Assembly: GCF_002288925.2 (NCBI RefSeq)
Contig: NW_022098000.1
Location: 4,679,827 to 4,743,826 of the forward strand
Length of the DNA: 64,000 nt
Source: Delphinapterus leucas
Lineage: Eukaryota; Chordata; Mammalia; Artiodactyla; Monodontidae
Reading direction: 5' to 3'
Below the pieces are notes generated by a model. It did no database searches and was not told the DNA's origin. It saw nothing but the letters and a program-made list of their open reading frames with translations. The first letter of the stretch is position 1. Every line of letters starts with the position of its first letter. The translations under genes and the position numbers were made by a program. Shown in pieces: positions 9,726-21,158 of the stretch.

Positions 9726-11819
9726 CGAAACAAGTAAGGCAGCCTTGTGAAGGAAGCAGACTTCATAGAGAGGCAATCTTTGGTGAATCTTTGGCCTGGA
9801 ACACTGAGACTTCTGTTACTTTCACTGTTGAATAAATCAAATTAAAATGCATGTTATACTGTAAATACAAAAACAGTAAACTATAAAATAATTGACATAA
9901 TTTTATGCCAGTGATGAATAGGAGAAATGTAGAAGCCTACAGGCAAAAATAATAATAATGATAAGGTGGGTTTATTTAGTACAAAGGCTTTTTATGTTAA
10001 ATCTGCTTCAGAGACAGCAGTGTGAATTCTGGTATCTCTGCTGAAATCTCCAGGATTTGTCTTTTTCTAAAAAAGGGAAAGTCACATGAGGAGCTATACT
10101 GCTCTAGAATTTATGCAAGCCGTTTATGTTCTAGGCTAAGCCCTTGAGAGCAGGTTCATTTGATAACGCAATTGTGTAAGTACCTGCTTGAGAACCAGAG
10201 ACGCTTTTGCATAATCTTACTTTATCTCTGCCTTTGGCTTTGCAAATGTGCATCGCTCTGTTTTAAAACGGCACTATGTCATTTTTCAGTTGGAGTTCAC
10301 ATTGACTGGAAGTATGAAATGAGAGAGACCTGGCTGGAGTCCAAGTTATCATCCACAACAACATCTCCAAGGCATTAGAAATGCTTAAAAAGGAGTCAAG
10401 GCCATAAGCCTGTTTCACAGATGAGGAGATGAAATGGATCAAAGACTTCCTCTGATTTGTCACAACTGAACATGGAAGTCAAGAAGTGGGTCAATGTACA
10501 TATGAGTCCTATCCAGAAACGTCTTCACCATTCATTCAACTTCAGGATTTATTTCTTTATTCACTACTCATGCATAGCCTAAGGCCATGGTCACAAAAGA
10601 ACATTCTCTCAGAAATTAGGGGTCGGGAGCAGATGAGTGAGTAGGTAAAAAGGAGAAGGAAGCGTTAAGGGGAAAGAAAGTGAAGGTGAGTGGAAATCTT
10701 TAACATCAAACATGCTTAATAATCTAGAATTCACGAAATGCTTTATTTTGGGTGGTTGTGATGGAATCTTCAGGTCATAAACTAATTGAACAAGTAGTTT
10801 ATGCAATCGTCACCCATCCAATGAGGCAGGGTCAAGAGCAGCCAAATACTACGCTATGGAGAGAGCGAATATTCAAGAAAGACTGGGTTATTACTTTGCT
10901 AAGCAGAATATCAAAGCACAGGATCATCATCTTGCCTCCCTCCACCAGCATCTCAGGGGCGTCTAATTGGGTTCCTACAATATCTGCCTTTGTGCTTGAG
11001 TTACCCACTGTCTTCCTGTTACTATTCATTCAGTGACTGGTTTACAGTGACTACTTCAATTGTACAGGTAATGAGGTACTCCATAAGTGATTAATTAGTA
11101 TTTTATTACAAGTGGAACTGAGGTTAATGGCTTATCAAAGGCATTTTAAGTCAGTAGTTGACTGAAAATAGAGCATGGCTTTAGACACATTTGCATTATA
11201 TTTAAACATTTGTGCCGAGTTTGAGTTATTTTGCCAGGTTAGTGGGCTTATCATCCTAACCATCCTAGTGGTAAAGTCCTTGAAACATTAGATTTTTTTC
11301 AAGATTCACTAACCATCATTGTCACATAAATCAGAATGGTTTGCTTTAATTTACAGCTTTCCACAAAAATATTATTTAGATATTAACTCACAAGAAAGCA
11401 ATTTATAGTTGAAGTAAAATCACTCATAGCCTATCAGTTTACAATAGACCATTTAATTTTAACTAACTCTTTAGTTACCACACCAAAGGACTTAAAAATA
11501 GGTCTCTCAGTTTTTAAATACAAAGAAATTTTACATGTCAAGAACAATCCCTTGTGAAACTCAAACTCCTTTTGAAAACTTTACTATTTAAAAATACTAT
11601 TATGGTAGTCAACTCATTCCTAAAGAAGCCACTTTGTGCCTTAACATTGCAGACTCTACCATAAATATTTCTACTTTGAAAGTTAGATTTCCATTTTATT
11701 ATATAAAATATAATTTTAAGCAGAAGTTTTAATTTTATTAAAAATGTCAAATGAGGTTTTATATGTAGAAAATAAAAGCATTTTGAGGAAAAGAAGTTTT
11801 AACTATACAATTTAATTAG
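9726..11819. other. No gene recognised; one weak MIR core
   Basis: Mostly unrecognised sequence. GTTTCACAGATGAGGAGATGAAATGG at about 10410-10436 resembles the inverted MIR core but is too short to extend. The 94-residue plus-strand frame at 10752-11036 overlaps a minus-strand frame of similar size and shows no domain. Confidence 0.5.
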
Positions 11820-12300
11820 TGTCGACCAAAACAAAATTCACAACCTAAAAGCTGAGAGTTATGTTTTATTTGTCAGGAATTTTTAGGACTTCAAGCTCCA
11901 GAGGCAGCATCTCAAGCAACCCTGAGAGAACTGCTCCAAGGAGGAGGCGTGTTGGGGAGCCAGGATATAGAGGAGTTTTGAAACAAAGGGCAGGTAGTCT
12001 AAACATCAAAAGATTATTGTTAATTAAAGAAACCAGATAATTCAAGTTAAGGAATTTAGTGCCTTTCTATTTATGGGAAGATGCAAGAGTCTGGGCTTAC
12101 TGAAATCATTCCTTTGATATGCACCTCAGCTCTCTGGGGCCAGTATCCTGTGTTTTCTATCCTAAATTTCCTCAGGGCTCACCGTGGGGAGTGGCCGCAA
12201 TCTGATGGCTGCTAGATGGCAGGTCTTCTTTCCTTCCTGAGTTCCCTCAGGGCTCACCAGCTCACATCAGTGGTAGCTGCAATTGTTGATGGCTGTGACA
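11820..12300 (-). mobile_element. Solo ERV LTR, inverted
   Basis: The reverse complement runs from TGTCACAGCCATC to GGTCGACA, so the ends are TGTC...GACA. On the minus strand an AATAAA polyadenylation signal (plus-strand TTTATT, 11865-11870) lies about 45 bases from the 3' end, as in retroviral R/U5. A similar segment occurs twice in tandem at about 12166-12230 and 12243-12300. No target-site duplication was found, so the 12300 boundary is tentative. No viral genes adjoin it. Confidence 0.65.
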
Positions 12301-12702
12301 CCCTTTGTTTACTGATATGGCAGCAATATTCCATTTACCATTATCAATAATTTACAGAATATTCTACTTTAAATTTCAATAGTCTGCAATCAGAAAAATC
12401 TTAACTGCCCAAAACAAATTTTTAGAAAATGAGTCCATTTCTGCTCAAAATAAATTGGTTTTATTGGAAGACTATTATTTAATACACAGTTTTTAATATA
12501 CATTATACATTCAATGCCATATATTTGATATGACTGCTTCTGTTGCCTGTGAGTTTTGATCAATTTTTCAAAGAAATCCCAGCAAAGTGATTACTTATGC
12601 AGCTCTGGATTCAGGCTGCCTGGGATTGATTTGTGGTTTCCCATTGAACTAGCTGAATTGAAGTGCAAGTTATTTTTTGGTTCCCTTGTCTGTAAAATGG
12701 GA

Positions 12703-13467
12703 TGTATTTGTAAGGCCAGCAGGTCCGGGGAAGGGCCCAAGGAGCCAGACGGAACCCCCGCCAAAGTGGCTGATGCAACCGACACCTGACATTGCCGCAA
12801 CACCCGAGAGATTACCTAAAAAGGGCTGCTTCACACAGCAAGCACCTCCCTTGCGTCCACCCCTATAAATTTTGTTCGCGCCCACACCCGGGTGCGACTT
12901 CTCTGGCCCCTTTCTCTCGGACCAGTGAACCTCGCCTGGGAGCGTTCCCAAATAAATCTTGTTTAAGCTCTCCTCCATTTTTGGTGCCATTCCTTACAGT
13001 ATTAATTATCTATTGCTATGTAACAAGTTACCACAAATCCAGTGGTGTTGATCAGGCACTATTCTCTTCAAAGTTTATTCAAGTGGTTGGCAGAATTCAT
13101 TTTCTTGAGGTTGTAAGACTGAAATCCTCAGACCTTAAGACTGCCTCTCCCCACAGGCAGTACACAGATGGCTGCTTCAAAGCAAGAAGAGAGAGTCCCT
13201 CCTACCTCCAGTCTCTTCTCTCAGGAAAAGCATGGCCATCTTTTAAAGGGCTCACCTGATAAGGTCAGGCCCACCTAGGACAGTCTCCCTTTTCATCAAC
13301 TCAACATCAACTGATTAGGGACCTTAATTTCACCTGCAAAATTCCTTCACCTTTGCCCTATTCTATGGGTTAGAGGCAAGCTGCAGGTTCCAACTGTACT
13401 CAGTGAAAGGAGCTAGGTACCAGGAGAAGAGAATTACAGGGTGCATCTTATAATTTTAACTACCATA
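12703..13467 (+). mobile_element. MaLR-like LTR inside MIR, itself interrupted
   Basis: Without the inner LTR the element starts TGTATTAATTATCTATTGC, then TGTAACAAGTTACCACAAA, TTGGCAGAATTCATTTTCTTG, TCAACATCAACTGATTAGGG and a GGGTGCATCTTATAATTTTAACTACCATA end. This is the order of mammalian MaLR-type LTRs; the exact subfamily is uncertain. Flanks TGGGA (12698-12702) and TTGGA (13468-13472) are a plausible 5-base target-site duplication with one mismatch. Confidence 0.65.
12709..12998 (+). mobile_element. Solo ERV LTR, 290 bases, with intact boundaries
   Basis: Starts TGTAAGG and ends CCTTACA, a perfect 7-base inverted terminal repeat. GTATT occurs immediately before (12704-12708) and after (12999-13003) as an exact 5-base target-site duplication. 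TATAAA at 12864-12869 and AATAAA at 12951-12956 give U3-R-U5 order on the plus strand. It is GC-richer than its surroundings. It sits 6 bases inside the MaLR LTR. No internal viral sequence remains, so it arose by LTR-LTR recombination. Confidence 0.87.
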
Positions 13468-13785
13468 TTGGAATAATAATGGTACATACCTCTTTGGGTT
13501 GATTTTTTAACACTTATTTGTGTAAAGTACTTAGAGTGGTGCATGACACACAATAACAATAATTTATTACTTTTTTAGCTTGATAGTCATTTTTGCAGAA
13601 GCTTTGAGCAATTAAAATGGTGGTCATACAGGGGAAGCCTACAAGCTGACATGGAGGTGGCAGGTTGAAAGGGAGCCTCATGTGTTCACTGTGCTCCATT
13701 GATATCTTGGTGGTGTGTTCTGTTATCTTGCATGTAGCACTAATGGAACCAAACAACAAATTTCCATGGGGTTATTACATTGCCC

Positions 13786-14309
13786 TGTTACCCAGTCCAA
13801 ACTCACTCTGCTTGCTGCACGACAGGCCAATAAATCGGGAGACAACATTTTGAGGCAAGAAATAGGACTTTATTCGGAAAGCTGGCAGATCGAGAAAATG
13901 GCAGACTAATGTCTCCAAAAAACCATCTTACTGGGGTCAGGATGCCAGTTTCTTTTACAGAACAGAAAGGGGGAGGAGGTGAGGAAGTAAAGTAAAATGG
14001 CCATTTATCTTGCAAAACATCTCCTCAATGGCTTGCATCAGCAAGGGGATGTGTTCATTTCTTCTTTTCTGCAGCCATTCACAGGTGGGCAGGGTCAGAT
14101 TGTCTCCCTGTGAGCTGAACAAAGGCACTTTAGTTTACCATTCAGGCAGTGGGGCAGGGTTCCCTGAGGCAGGCCATTATGTACGATTATAATAACAAAA
14201 GCAATGAAAAGCAAAGGTTACAGTCAAAGAAACAGATCCAACATGGAGTCAAAATTGGCTCTTCCCTGTTCAGTCCCATAAGGTCCCATGGTCTATCATA
14301 TTTCAAACA
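13786..14309 (-). mobile_element. Solo ERV LTR, inverted
   Basis: On the minus strand: an AATAAA signal (plus TTTATT, 13869-13874) followed by CCTATTTCTTGCC, then GATTTATTGGCCTGTCGTGC and an end in GGGTAACA. This is a classic gammaretrovirus-like U3-R-U5 order. The start (plus-strand right end) is uncertain; ACA at 14307-14309 is one candidate. I found no convincing target-site duplication. Minus-strand frame 13803-14015 is inside the LTR and is not a gene. Confidence 0.75.
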
Positions 14310-16633
14310 TTAAATATTTTTCCTACTGGATATTGAGAAACTAAGTGAAAGTTGAGGTGAGGTAGGTGGGTTATTACACGGGTTACTCTATAGTCTCCAC
14401 ATTTATATTCTCCTCATTGCTTTAATGAAGGATCCAGAAATTTTTTTCTAAGGAAATAATTTTTGCTCAAATGAATGGTAAATGATACTTCATTAACCAA
14501 AGAAAGTATCTTTAAAAAAATATTTCTGATGATCTTGCCCTTTCCTCTACCCTCAGCATTCCACAGAAAAATCTTTGAATCATCCACAGAAATGCTGTTT
14601 AACTAGAATAGAATAAGCAAGGTATGGTAGTATTATCTTTTTGCTTTGAAAAATGGGAAAGCTTTTTTTCTTCCCTTGAAGCCCCAGACTGTGGTGAGGT
14701 GGAGAGAGAGGGAGTGTGAAGGGTAACATTCTGGTACTACATGAATTCAGGGTAAATAAAAATTTTATTTTCCTGAACATGCTTGAAAACAAAACGATCA
14801 TCTATCTCCCTCCACCCTGTTCAGCTCTCCATTCAATCCCTAGAGGACTCACAGGAAATTAGGGCTACACCAAAACACAGTCCCTATTATTATTTAGTAA
14901 CAGTCGCCAAGAGAACTTTATAGATTTTTCTCATTAATTCTCAGAAAACCCCAGTGGAAAAGGGGAATTCTTAAAATCAAAATGGAGAGAGTTTAGTGAT
15001 TCCAAAATGTAATTTAGATAGAAAATACATCTTTCTTTGTTTTGATAAGTCATTGATATTTTAGCTTAATTTACTAAATGTTTTAAGAGAACTTCAAAAG
15101 TATTCTCACTTAAATATGCACATTAAAACAACTCATTATGTTCTTCTTCTGGCATCTAAGTAATTGTTGACCCCCTTTCACATTTCTCACAAGGGTCTCT
15201 TTCCTAAGATTTCTTGAAGAATAATTTGTTTGCATATGCTGCCAAAGCAATTGATTAATTTCATATTCTGGTCAAAAATATTATTAATGAGTTCGCTTTT
15301 TAAATTGCAAAGCAGACATACATGTTGAAGTGACACAGAGAAACTATTCTGTTGATTGTCATTTTTTCCTTTTTCACTGAATTTTGTGGTATTTATTAAA
15401 CCTTATCTCAGCTTTTTTAAATCATTTCATTTTTTATTACTTTATATCTTCTAACAGTATGAGTTTTATTTCTTGATTGCATAATTTTTGTAATCATTTT
15501 CTTGATTTAATTATTTCTGCATGTAGGGAAATATTTTAAAAGAAAGAGTTAGTTTATGTATACATGTACAGCCTCATATACACATAGCCACACAATGTTA
15601 TGTTTATATTTGGGGAGGAGATTTATGTGTGTGTGTAACCACCCATGTGGTATGTTTTCAAGTCTTTTGAGACCACCTGATCCCATATTTACAACATCCA
15701 ATCCATTCTCTTATGTGTAAAATTGCATATTCAGAGTCTCAGTTTTTTAGCTTAACGTACTGATTTCATTGAAAAGCAAGTCCAGGTGTAAATTCCAATG
15801 TGGTAATTGTTTGACAGGCAATTACTCTGCTAACGTCTCCCTCAATACTTAGGAAGTTACACACACACCACCTGAAAGCAGATCCCTTCTTTAAATGGGG
15901 CTGACCATCAACTCAATCACAGAGTCATGGTGACATTTCCATTAGATTTAAAGTCCATGGAACTGGACTGAAAGCCCAATAAGTAGAAGAACCTGTGATA
16001 TGCCAGTAACTTTATTGCTTTAAAATATTTTAAAAGATCCTGTCTACTTCCCTCTTCTTTGAACTCTTGTTTAGATAAAAAAACAAACAAAAGAAAAAGA
16101 AGGCAGCCATTTTTCACCTCATGGCTATACATTTAAGAAACCAGGGGACTCTTCCCTTTTTTATAATCCCACCAATCTTCTCTTCTATACCACTGAGAGA
16201 CAGAAATGCTTAGGAAAAAAAGAAAAAACAAGACAAAACAACAACAAAACAAGGAGACTGAACTAGATGGGAAGTCACCTGGAATTGGCAGATTGCTTAA
16301 TGGGAATCACAGTTCTTGTCTGTCATGCAAGGTAGACTTGGCAGAAAGAGGAAAAGTGCCTAAATACAGGGCATTCTGAGAATTAAAGTTATTATATACT
16401 TCTTTCATTTACCCTAGTGTATCATGGTTCAGAAAATGAGTCTAAGTGAAGACCCCATTTAGTCCAACACAGATGCCAGAGAAGAAAGCCTTTTGGACAC
16501 AGAGAATTGGCTGAGTTGGCATTTCCCCAAGTACATATGTTCTAAAAAAAGACCACATATATTGGATATTGCATAAAAGTACAGATAAAGGATCCTGTGC
16601 TCAAGTTACTGAAAAAAATATGTTAATTTTAAC
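14310..16633. other. No gene or clear repeat recognised
   Basis: AT-rich and mostly unrecognised. A GTGTGTGTG run lies at about 15628-15638. TTCTCATTAATTCTCAGAAAACCCCAG near 14926 could be an eroded inverted MIR but is too short to claim. An A-rich stretch at 16210-16252 (AAAAACAAGACAAAACAAC) has no SINE or LINE body before it. Confidence 0.5.
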
Positions 16634-16646
16634 AAGTGGTTTTCTT

Positions 16647-17074
16647 TTTTAACATTTATTTTATTGAAGTATGGTTGATTTACAATGTTGTGTTGATTTC
16701 TGCTGTATAGCAAAGTGACTCAGTTATGCATATATGTGTTCTTTTTAAAATATATTCTTTTCCATTATGGTTTATCACAGGATATTGAATATAGTTCCCT
16801 GTGCTATAAGGTAGGACCTTGTTGTTTATCCATTCTATATATAATAGTTTGCATCTGCAAATCCCAAAGTCCCAATCCATCCCTCCCCCACCCTCCCTCA
16901 CTCTTGGCAGCCATAAGTTTGTTTTCTGTGTCTGTACATCTGTTTCTATTTTGTAAATAATTTCATTTGTGTCATATTTTAGATTCCATATATAAATGGT
17001 ATCATATGGTGTTTGTCTTTCTCTTTCTGCCTTACTTCACTTAGTATGATAATTTCTAGTCCATCCATGTTGTA
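16647..17074 (-). mobile_element. L1 3' end, inverted, with target-site duplication
   Basis: Reverse-strand L1 3' UTR and ORF2 end: TATTTTATTGAAGTATGGTTGA, CTGCTGTATAGCAAAGTGACTC, TAGTTCCCTGTGCTATAAGG, CCTTGTTGTTTATCCATTC and CTTCACTTAGTATGATAATTTC. Flanks AAGTGGTTTTCTT (16634-16646) and AAGGGGTTTTCTT (17077-17089) differ at one base. The element is truncated at its 5' end just inside ORF2. Confidence 0.92.
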
Positions 17075-17089
17075 AAAAGGGGTTTTCTT

Positions 17090-18455
17090 AACTTGAGTTC
17101 TCAGGATTTTTTATGCCAATATTCATTGTAAAGAGGATCATGGGGGCAGCCAGCTGCATGTTTTGCAGCATTTACAAAAAGTATACCATAAACTGTACCC
17201 CTTCCCACCCCCAGAACATCTTGTGGGATGAGGATTCTCAAAAGAAGATATAATTATTAAAACTACATATGTCAGCCTACACTTAATCTGCCAATCTGAG
17301 AACCTGTACAAGTCAGACCCTTAAAAATAAGGATTTGTTGCAAGAATGAATGAAAGGGGATAGGCAGGCCAGTGGTAAATGAGGCAGACTGGCAATAAAC
17401 CACTTCTTTTCATGGCCTGTATGGTAACCCTCTCTTCTCTCACTTCTAACTGGTCAACCCTTTCCCACAGCCTTATCTGTCCCCTCTAGTTCCTGGTCTA
17501 AATTCAGGAGGAGCCAGTGAGCATGGCTGGATTAATTAGTATACCTCCACATTGGGCTGTGCTCTCAGCACCTTGCCAGTGCTCTGTTCTCTGATGTCTG
17601 CGTGTGGTCACCTTTGTCCAAAGGACCTGCCCAATGTCCAGTTACAGTCTACCTTGGCCTGTCCTGTTTTCCTGACCTAAGGCCTATTGGAAAATAAAAT
17701 TGAGCAAGACTGAAACCCTGATGCACAATTCTATATTTATGAAATAAAATCACAGAATTAAGGTGGAAAAACAAGCATCATTCTAAAAATACAGAGGAGA
17801 AGCAAATCCCTGAAAATGACCTTCTGAAAGAAGCACATGTGTAGAAAAACACGGGGCAATCTCAAGATCCAGAAGATCTTATTTGTCTTGGTAAAAGCAG
17901 AAATCCCTAAGAAGTAAAAAAGTCTAAGTTGGGGAAGAAGCAGGATGAGATAAGGAGAGGCAGGGTGTCAAAGAGAAAAGACAATGGCATAATTCAAATA
18001 TACAGAACAAGGAGTAAAAAGCAGAATCAATGCTATAGAAATTTAAATATTTGATGTGAAAGTCAAAAGTACAAAGTGATGAAAACAGGAAAAGCTGGTA
18101 TTTATGTAAGAAGACATTGGCTCAAACCCAAGCCCTCTCAAATCTTCCCACTATGCCCTCTGGGATTCATGGTCAGTTACCAGCATCTTCTCTATAATCA
18201 TTCCTTACTGAATTTTTCCTGAGGGTGACACCTAACTTAACAACTCTCTCAGGTCAAGGCTGTATTTCATTTCATTCACCATGTATCCCAGTGCATAGAG
18301 ATAAGCCAAGTGTCTCTTTGTTCTCCATTTCTGTTTCCAAACCATCTTCAGTTCTTTTTTTTCACAAATCTCAACCTCTTTGAAAGACATGTTTTGGAAC
18401 TCTGCCATTTGCTATCCTCTTTTATGTTTCATCTACATTTTTTTGTGCAAAACAG
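17090..18455. other. No gene or repeat recognised
   Basis: Contains a C/T-rich stretch near 17400-17650 and an A-rich stretch near 17690-18110. Neither matches a repeat I can name, and no reading frame of note is present. Confidence 0.5.
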
Positions 18456-18459
18456 TGTC

Positions 18460-19340
18460 TTTCCCTCCACCAGTATTTCTGCAATTATTCTTGATGCTCT
18501 CAACACTCATTTGGATAATTCCTTTTGGCCTTCAAGTTCTTTGACCTTCCAAGCTCCAGTGATATTTTTTTTGTATCCCACCTTGGCTAAGCACATGGTC
18601 ATTGCCTTGATTTGTTTATAGCAACTGCCCCGCCTTCAAAATCACAATAAGTATCCCTTTTTCTGATGACTGCCTCTAATTTTTCCAGTTCACCCAACCT
18701 GGAATCTCCATGCCAAGAACACTGAGAGCTCCAATCCGCTAACCCAGCTACATTTTCAATATTAGTAATGCTTCTCATCTCATCTACCACTCCACTCCAT
18801 ACTCTGCCCAGATTCCAGAACCCCTGACTCTTCATCCACCCAAACTTTCCCCTCCTCTAGTCTCCACTATCCATCCCTTTGTACAAATAAACAACCATGC
18901 AGCAATTTTTAAAATTTCTTTTTCTCAAACCCCATAGTCAACCCATCAGCAAGTCTTGTCAACCCTACCTCCAAACTGTATCCCAAGTCTATGCACTGCT
19001 CTCTGTTGCCTACCATCTCCCTGGTTCAAACAATCATTACTTCTCACCTGAACTGCAGTACCTTATGAGATACCCTAATTGCATCTCCTGCTTCTTTCTT
19101 ATCTCTTTATAATCATTTGTGATATACTAACAAGGGTAAATGTTTAGAGAAAGTAGACTGAATCATATATTTCCACTTTGTAAAACCTTTCAATGGCTTT
19201 CCATTTCAAACTCTGTCTGCAGGTCCAATTAGATTCTTTGTGAGTTGGACCCATCCTATCTCTCAGACCTCAGCTCCTAGAAAATGATGTCATATTCACT
19301 GTGCCTGAGAACTTCTGGCTTTCTTAACACCTGGTGTTAC
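18460..19340 (+). mobile_element. L2 LINE, endonuclease and 3' parts
   Basis: The 18480-18700 part follows the CR1/L2 endonuclease region: CTTGATGCTCTCAACACTCATTTGG, GCCTTCAAAATCACAATAAG, TTCTGATGACTGCCTCTAATTTTTCCAG. From 18930 it matches the downstream L2 coding strand: CCCATCAGCAAGTCTTGTCAACC, TACCATCTCCCTGGTTCAAAC, TCACCTGAACTGCAGTACC and TTTCAATGGCTTTCC. The frame is decayed; the 103-residue frame at 18310-18621 is a remnant at most. Confidence 0.65.
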
Positions 19341-19556
19341 ATAACACCTGAGTTAAATGTTTAACATATATCAATTTACTGAGAATTTGTTATGTTCTGA
19401 TAAAAGAAATTTTCACATACTGAGATGTAGGGGAGTTATTCTGACTTATACATGAGTTAACTCGAATTTTATGCTAACTAAAATACTCTGTTTGTGGCCT
19501 ATTATACATACATTGTACGTCTGCTTTAATTATTAAAGAAAAGTAAAGAAAGTCCA

Positions 19557-19884
19557 TGTTAAAAATAAAGATAAAATGCCCTCTTCCTGGGACGCCAATG
19601 CTGGTCCTCCTTGGATGATAAGACTCCCTTCCCAGGTTCCAAGGCCATGCTGGACATGCTGTATGTGCACGTGCTGGTCTGTTTTTTGAAATTTTGAAGA
19701 AATGTTTCCCTGACTTGCTTAACGTTCTTTGTTCTGACAAGATATAAAACTGTGCTGAAAACCCTGCTGGAGCAGCTTCTCAGAGTAATCTGGGAAGCGG
19801 GCTTCTGGGCTAGTCCTTAGTTTGGTTCATATAAAACTCTTTCTATTCTTATTATAGATTGTTTATTGATGATTTTCATTAACA
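19557..19884 (+). mobile_element. Solo ERV-type LTR
   Basis: About 328 bases with ends TGTTAA and TTAACA, a 6-base inverted terminal repeat. TATAAA lies at 19743-19748, and ATAAAACTCTTTCTATTC near 19831 occupies the polyadenylation position but has lost a canonical AATAAA. The LTR assignment comes from this architecture. Flanks GTCCA and TTTCA match at only three of five bases. Confidence 0.65.
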
Positions 19885-19991
19885 TTTCAATATGCTGTGT
19901 TCAGTGAGATGAAGAATGAATGACAAGAAAAAGCTACTGCTTTTTGGAGACTCACAACCTAGTGCATTCACAGAACACCTAATTTTTAATG

Positions 19992-20174
19992 CAATTGTTC
20001 TCAAAATGTGGTCCTCAGACCAGCAGCATCAGAATCTCCAGTTACTTGTGAAAAATGTAATTCCTTGGGCTTCACCCTACACCTACTAAATCAGAAATTT
20101 GGGGGTTGGCCTACCTGTGGGTGTATTAACAGTCCTCCAGGTGATTCTGATGCATGCTAAAGTTTGGGAACCAC
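19992..20174. mobile_element. MER5-type hAT MITE
   Basis: ATTGTTCTCAAAATGTGGTCC at the left, CAGCAGCATCAGAATCTCC, CACCTACTAAATCAGAAATTTGG, CTCCAGGTGATTCTGATGCA and AAGTTTGGGAACCACC at the right. The order is that of MER5A and the ends form degenerate inverted repeats. Confidence 0.77.
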
Positions 20175-20175
20175 C

Positions 20176-20896
20176 ACCTTCTTCCCTGGTCAGCTGAATC
20201 TGCTAATTAGATCCAATTTTCTTAGCTAACTGGAAATTACTGACTGTTTAAATATGTTCCCTTTCTCCCTCCTTATCTAAGACTTCTCAGAAAGTCATAG
20301 ATACCGCACAGTGGCTCAAATAGTCTAAAAAGTCTCAGTCTCTTCTCTGAATCCCTATGGAAGAGCACAGATGTTCACAAATAACTCTGCAAAGTGACTG
20401 ATTACCATGCAAGAGAGGCTGTGCAGGAGAGGCGAGTCATCCCACTTAGCCTCAGCACACTGGCTGCTAGAAGGAAAAAAGGAAGAATTTTTTTTTTTAA
20501 GCCCAGAACCCAGAGGAGAGCTAGATGCTTTCTGTTTCTAAGAAAAAGCATGGCTCTTTATACAATGTAGGTGAATTGATCTCATGACAAATAGCTCATT
20601 CTTGTAGTTTGTTCACTCTTAGTGAATAGCTGTGGAAAGGAAAAAAGTAAGAGAAAATATAATTTTTATGGCCACAAGTAACTCTACTGGAAAGTTTGCT
20701 AGAATGTTGACCCAGCAAACTCTAATAATCAATATTTATCATATTGAATATATATTGCACTTCCTCTAAAGAGACTTCCATGTGCTTTATGCTGTTATGA
20801 TAGGAATAGGTGTCATGATGCAACTTCCTGTCTCTTTATAACACTTACATGTCAGTAATGCTACCATCAATTTTCCAAATCATAAAGTTAGGGTGG
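20176..20896. other. No gene or repeat recognised
   Basis: Mixed sequence with a T-run at about 20488-20498. I see no reading frame, tail or terminal repeats of interest. Confidence 0.5.
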
Positions 20897-21158
20897 TGTT
20901 GGGCCCGCAACCCTGATAGTTGCCCAGCCTCCAGACTGAAGAAAGAGCCCAGAGACAGCAACAGAGATATGGATGGTTTATTGGACAAGGGATCTTACAA
21001 AGGGTCCTGGAGCGATACCCCACCATGGGCTCATCAGTTCCCAGGGACTAATTAAGCCCTATAATTAAGAAGATTGGGTAGTAATGTGAGTTGAAGCAGG
21101 GACTGGCTGAGCACGGGATGTACAAGAGAACAGCCGTCCTGAATGGCCTGACTACACA
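20897..21158 (-). mobile_element. Solo ERV LTR, 262 bases, with exact target-site duplication
   Basis: On the plus strand it runs TGTTGGGCCC...GACTACACA, so the minus-strand LTR has TG...CA ends. GGTGG occurs at 20892-20896 and at 21159-21163 as an exact 5-base duplication. A minus-strand AATAAA (plus TTTATT, 20977-20982) lies about 80 bases from the LTR end, consistent with R-U5. It is solitary, with no internal region. The plus-strand frame 20849-21055 crosses its boundary and is spurious. Confidence 0.85.

Larger units (their letters stand above)
12580..13570 (+). mobile_element. MIR SINE, interrupted by nested LTRs
   Basis: The left part (12580-12702) contains GCTCTGGATTCAGGCTGCCTGG, a broken CCCATTGAACTAGCTG core and CTTGTCTGTAAAATGGGA. 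The right part (from 13468) continues with GGAATAATAATGGTACATACCTC and TGTGTAAAGTACTTAGAGTGG to ACAATAACAATAATTTATTA. Together they give MIR in correct order once 765 bases of LTR sequence are removed. Confidence 0.72.

Noticed and set aside
12792..13259. 155-residue plus-strand open frame
   Set aside because: It starts inside the ERV LTR and ends in the MaLR LTR, crossing a transposon boundary.
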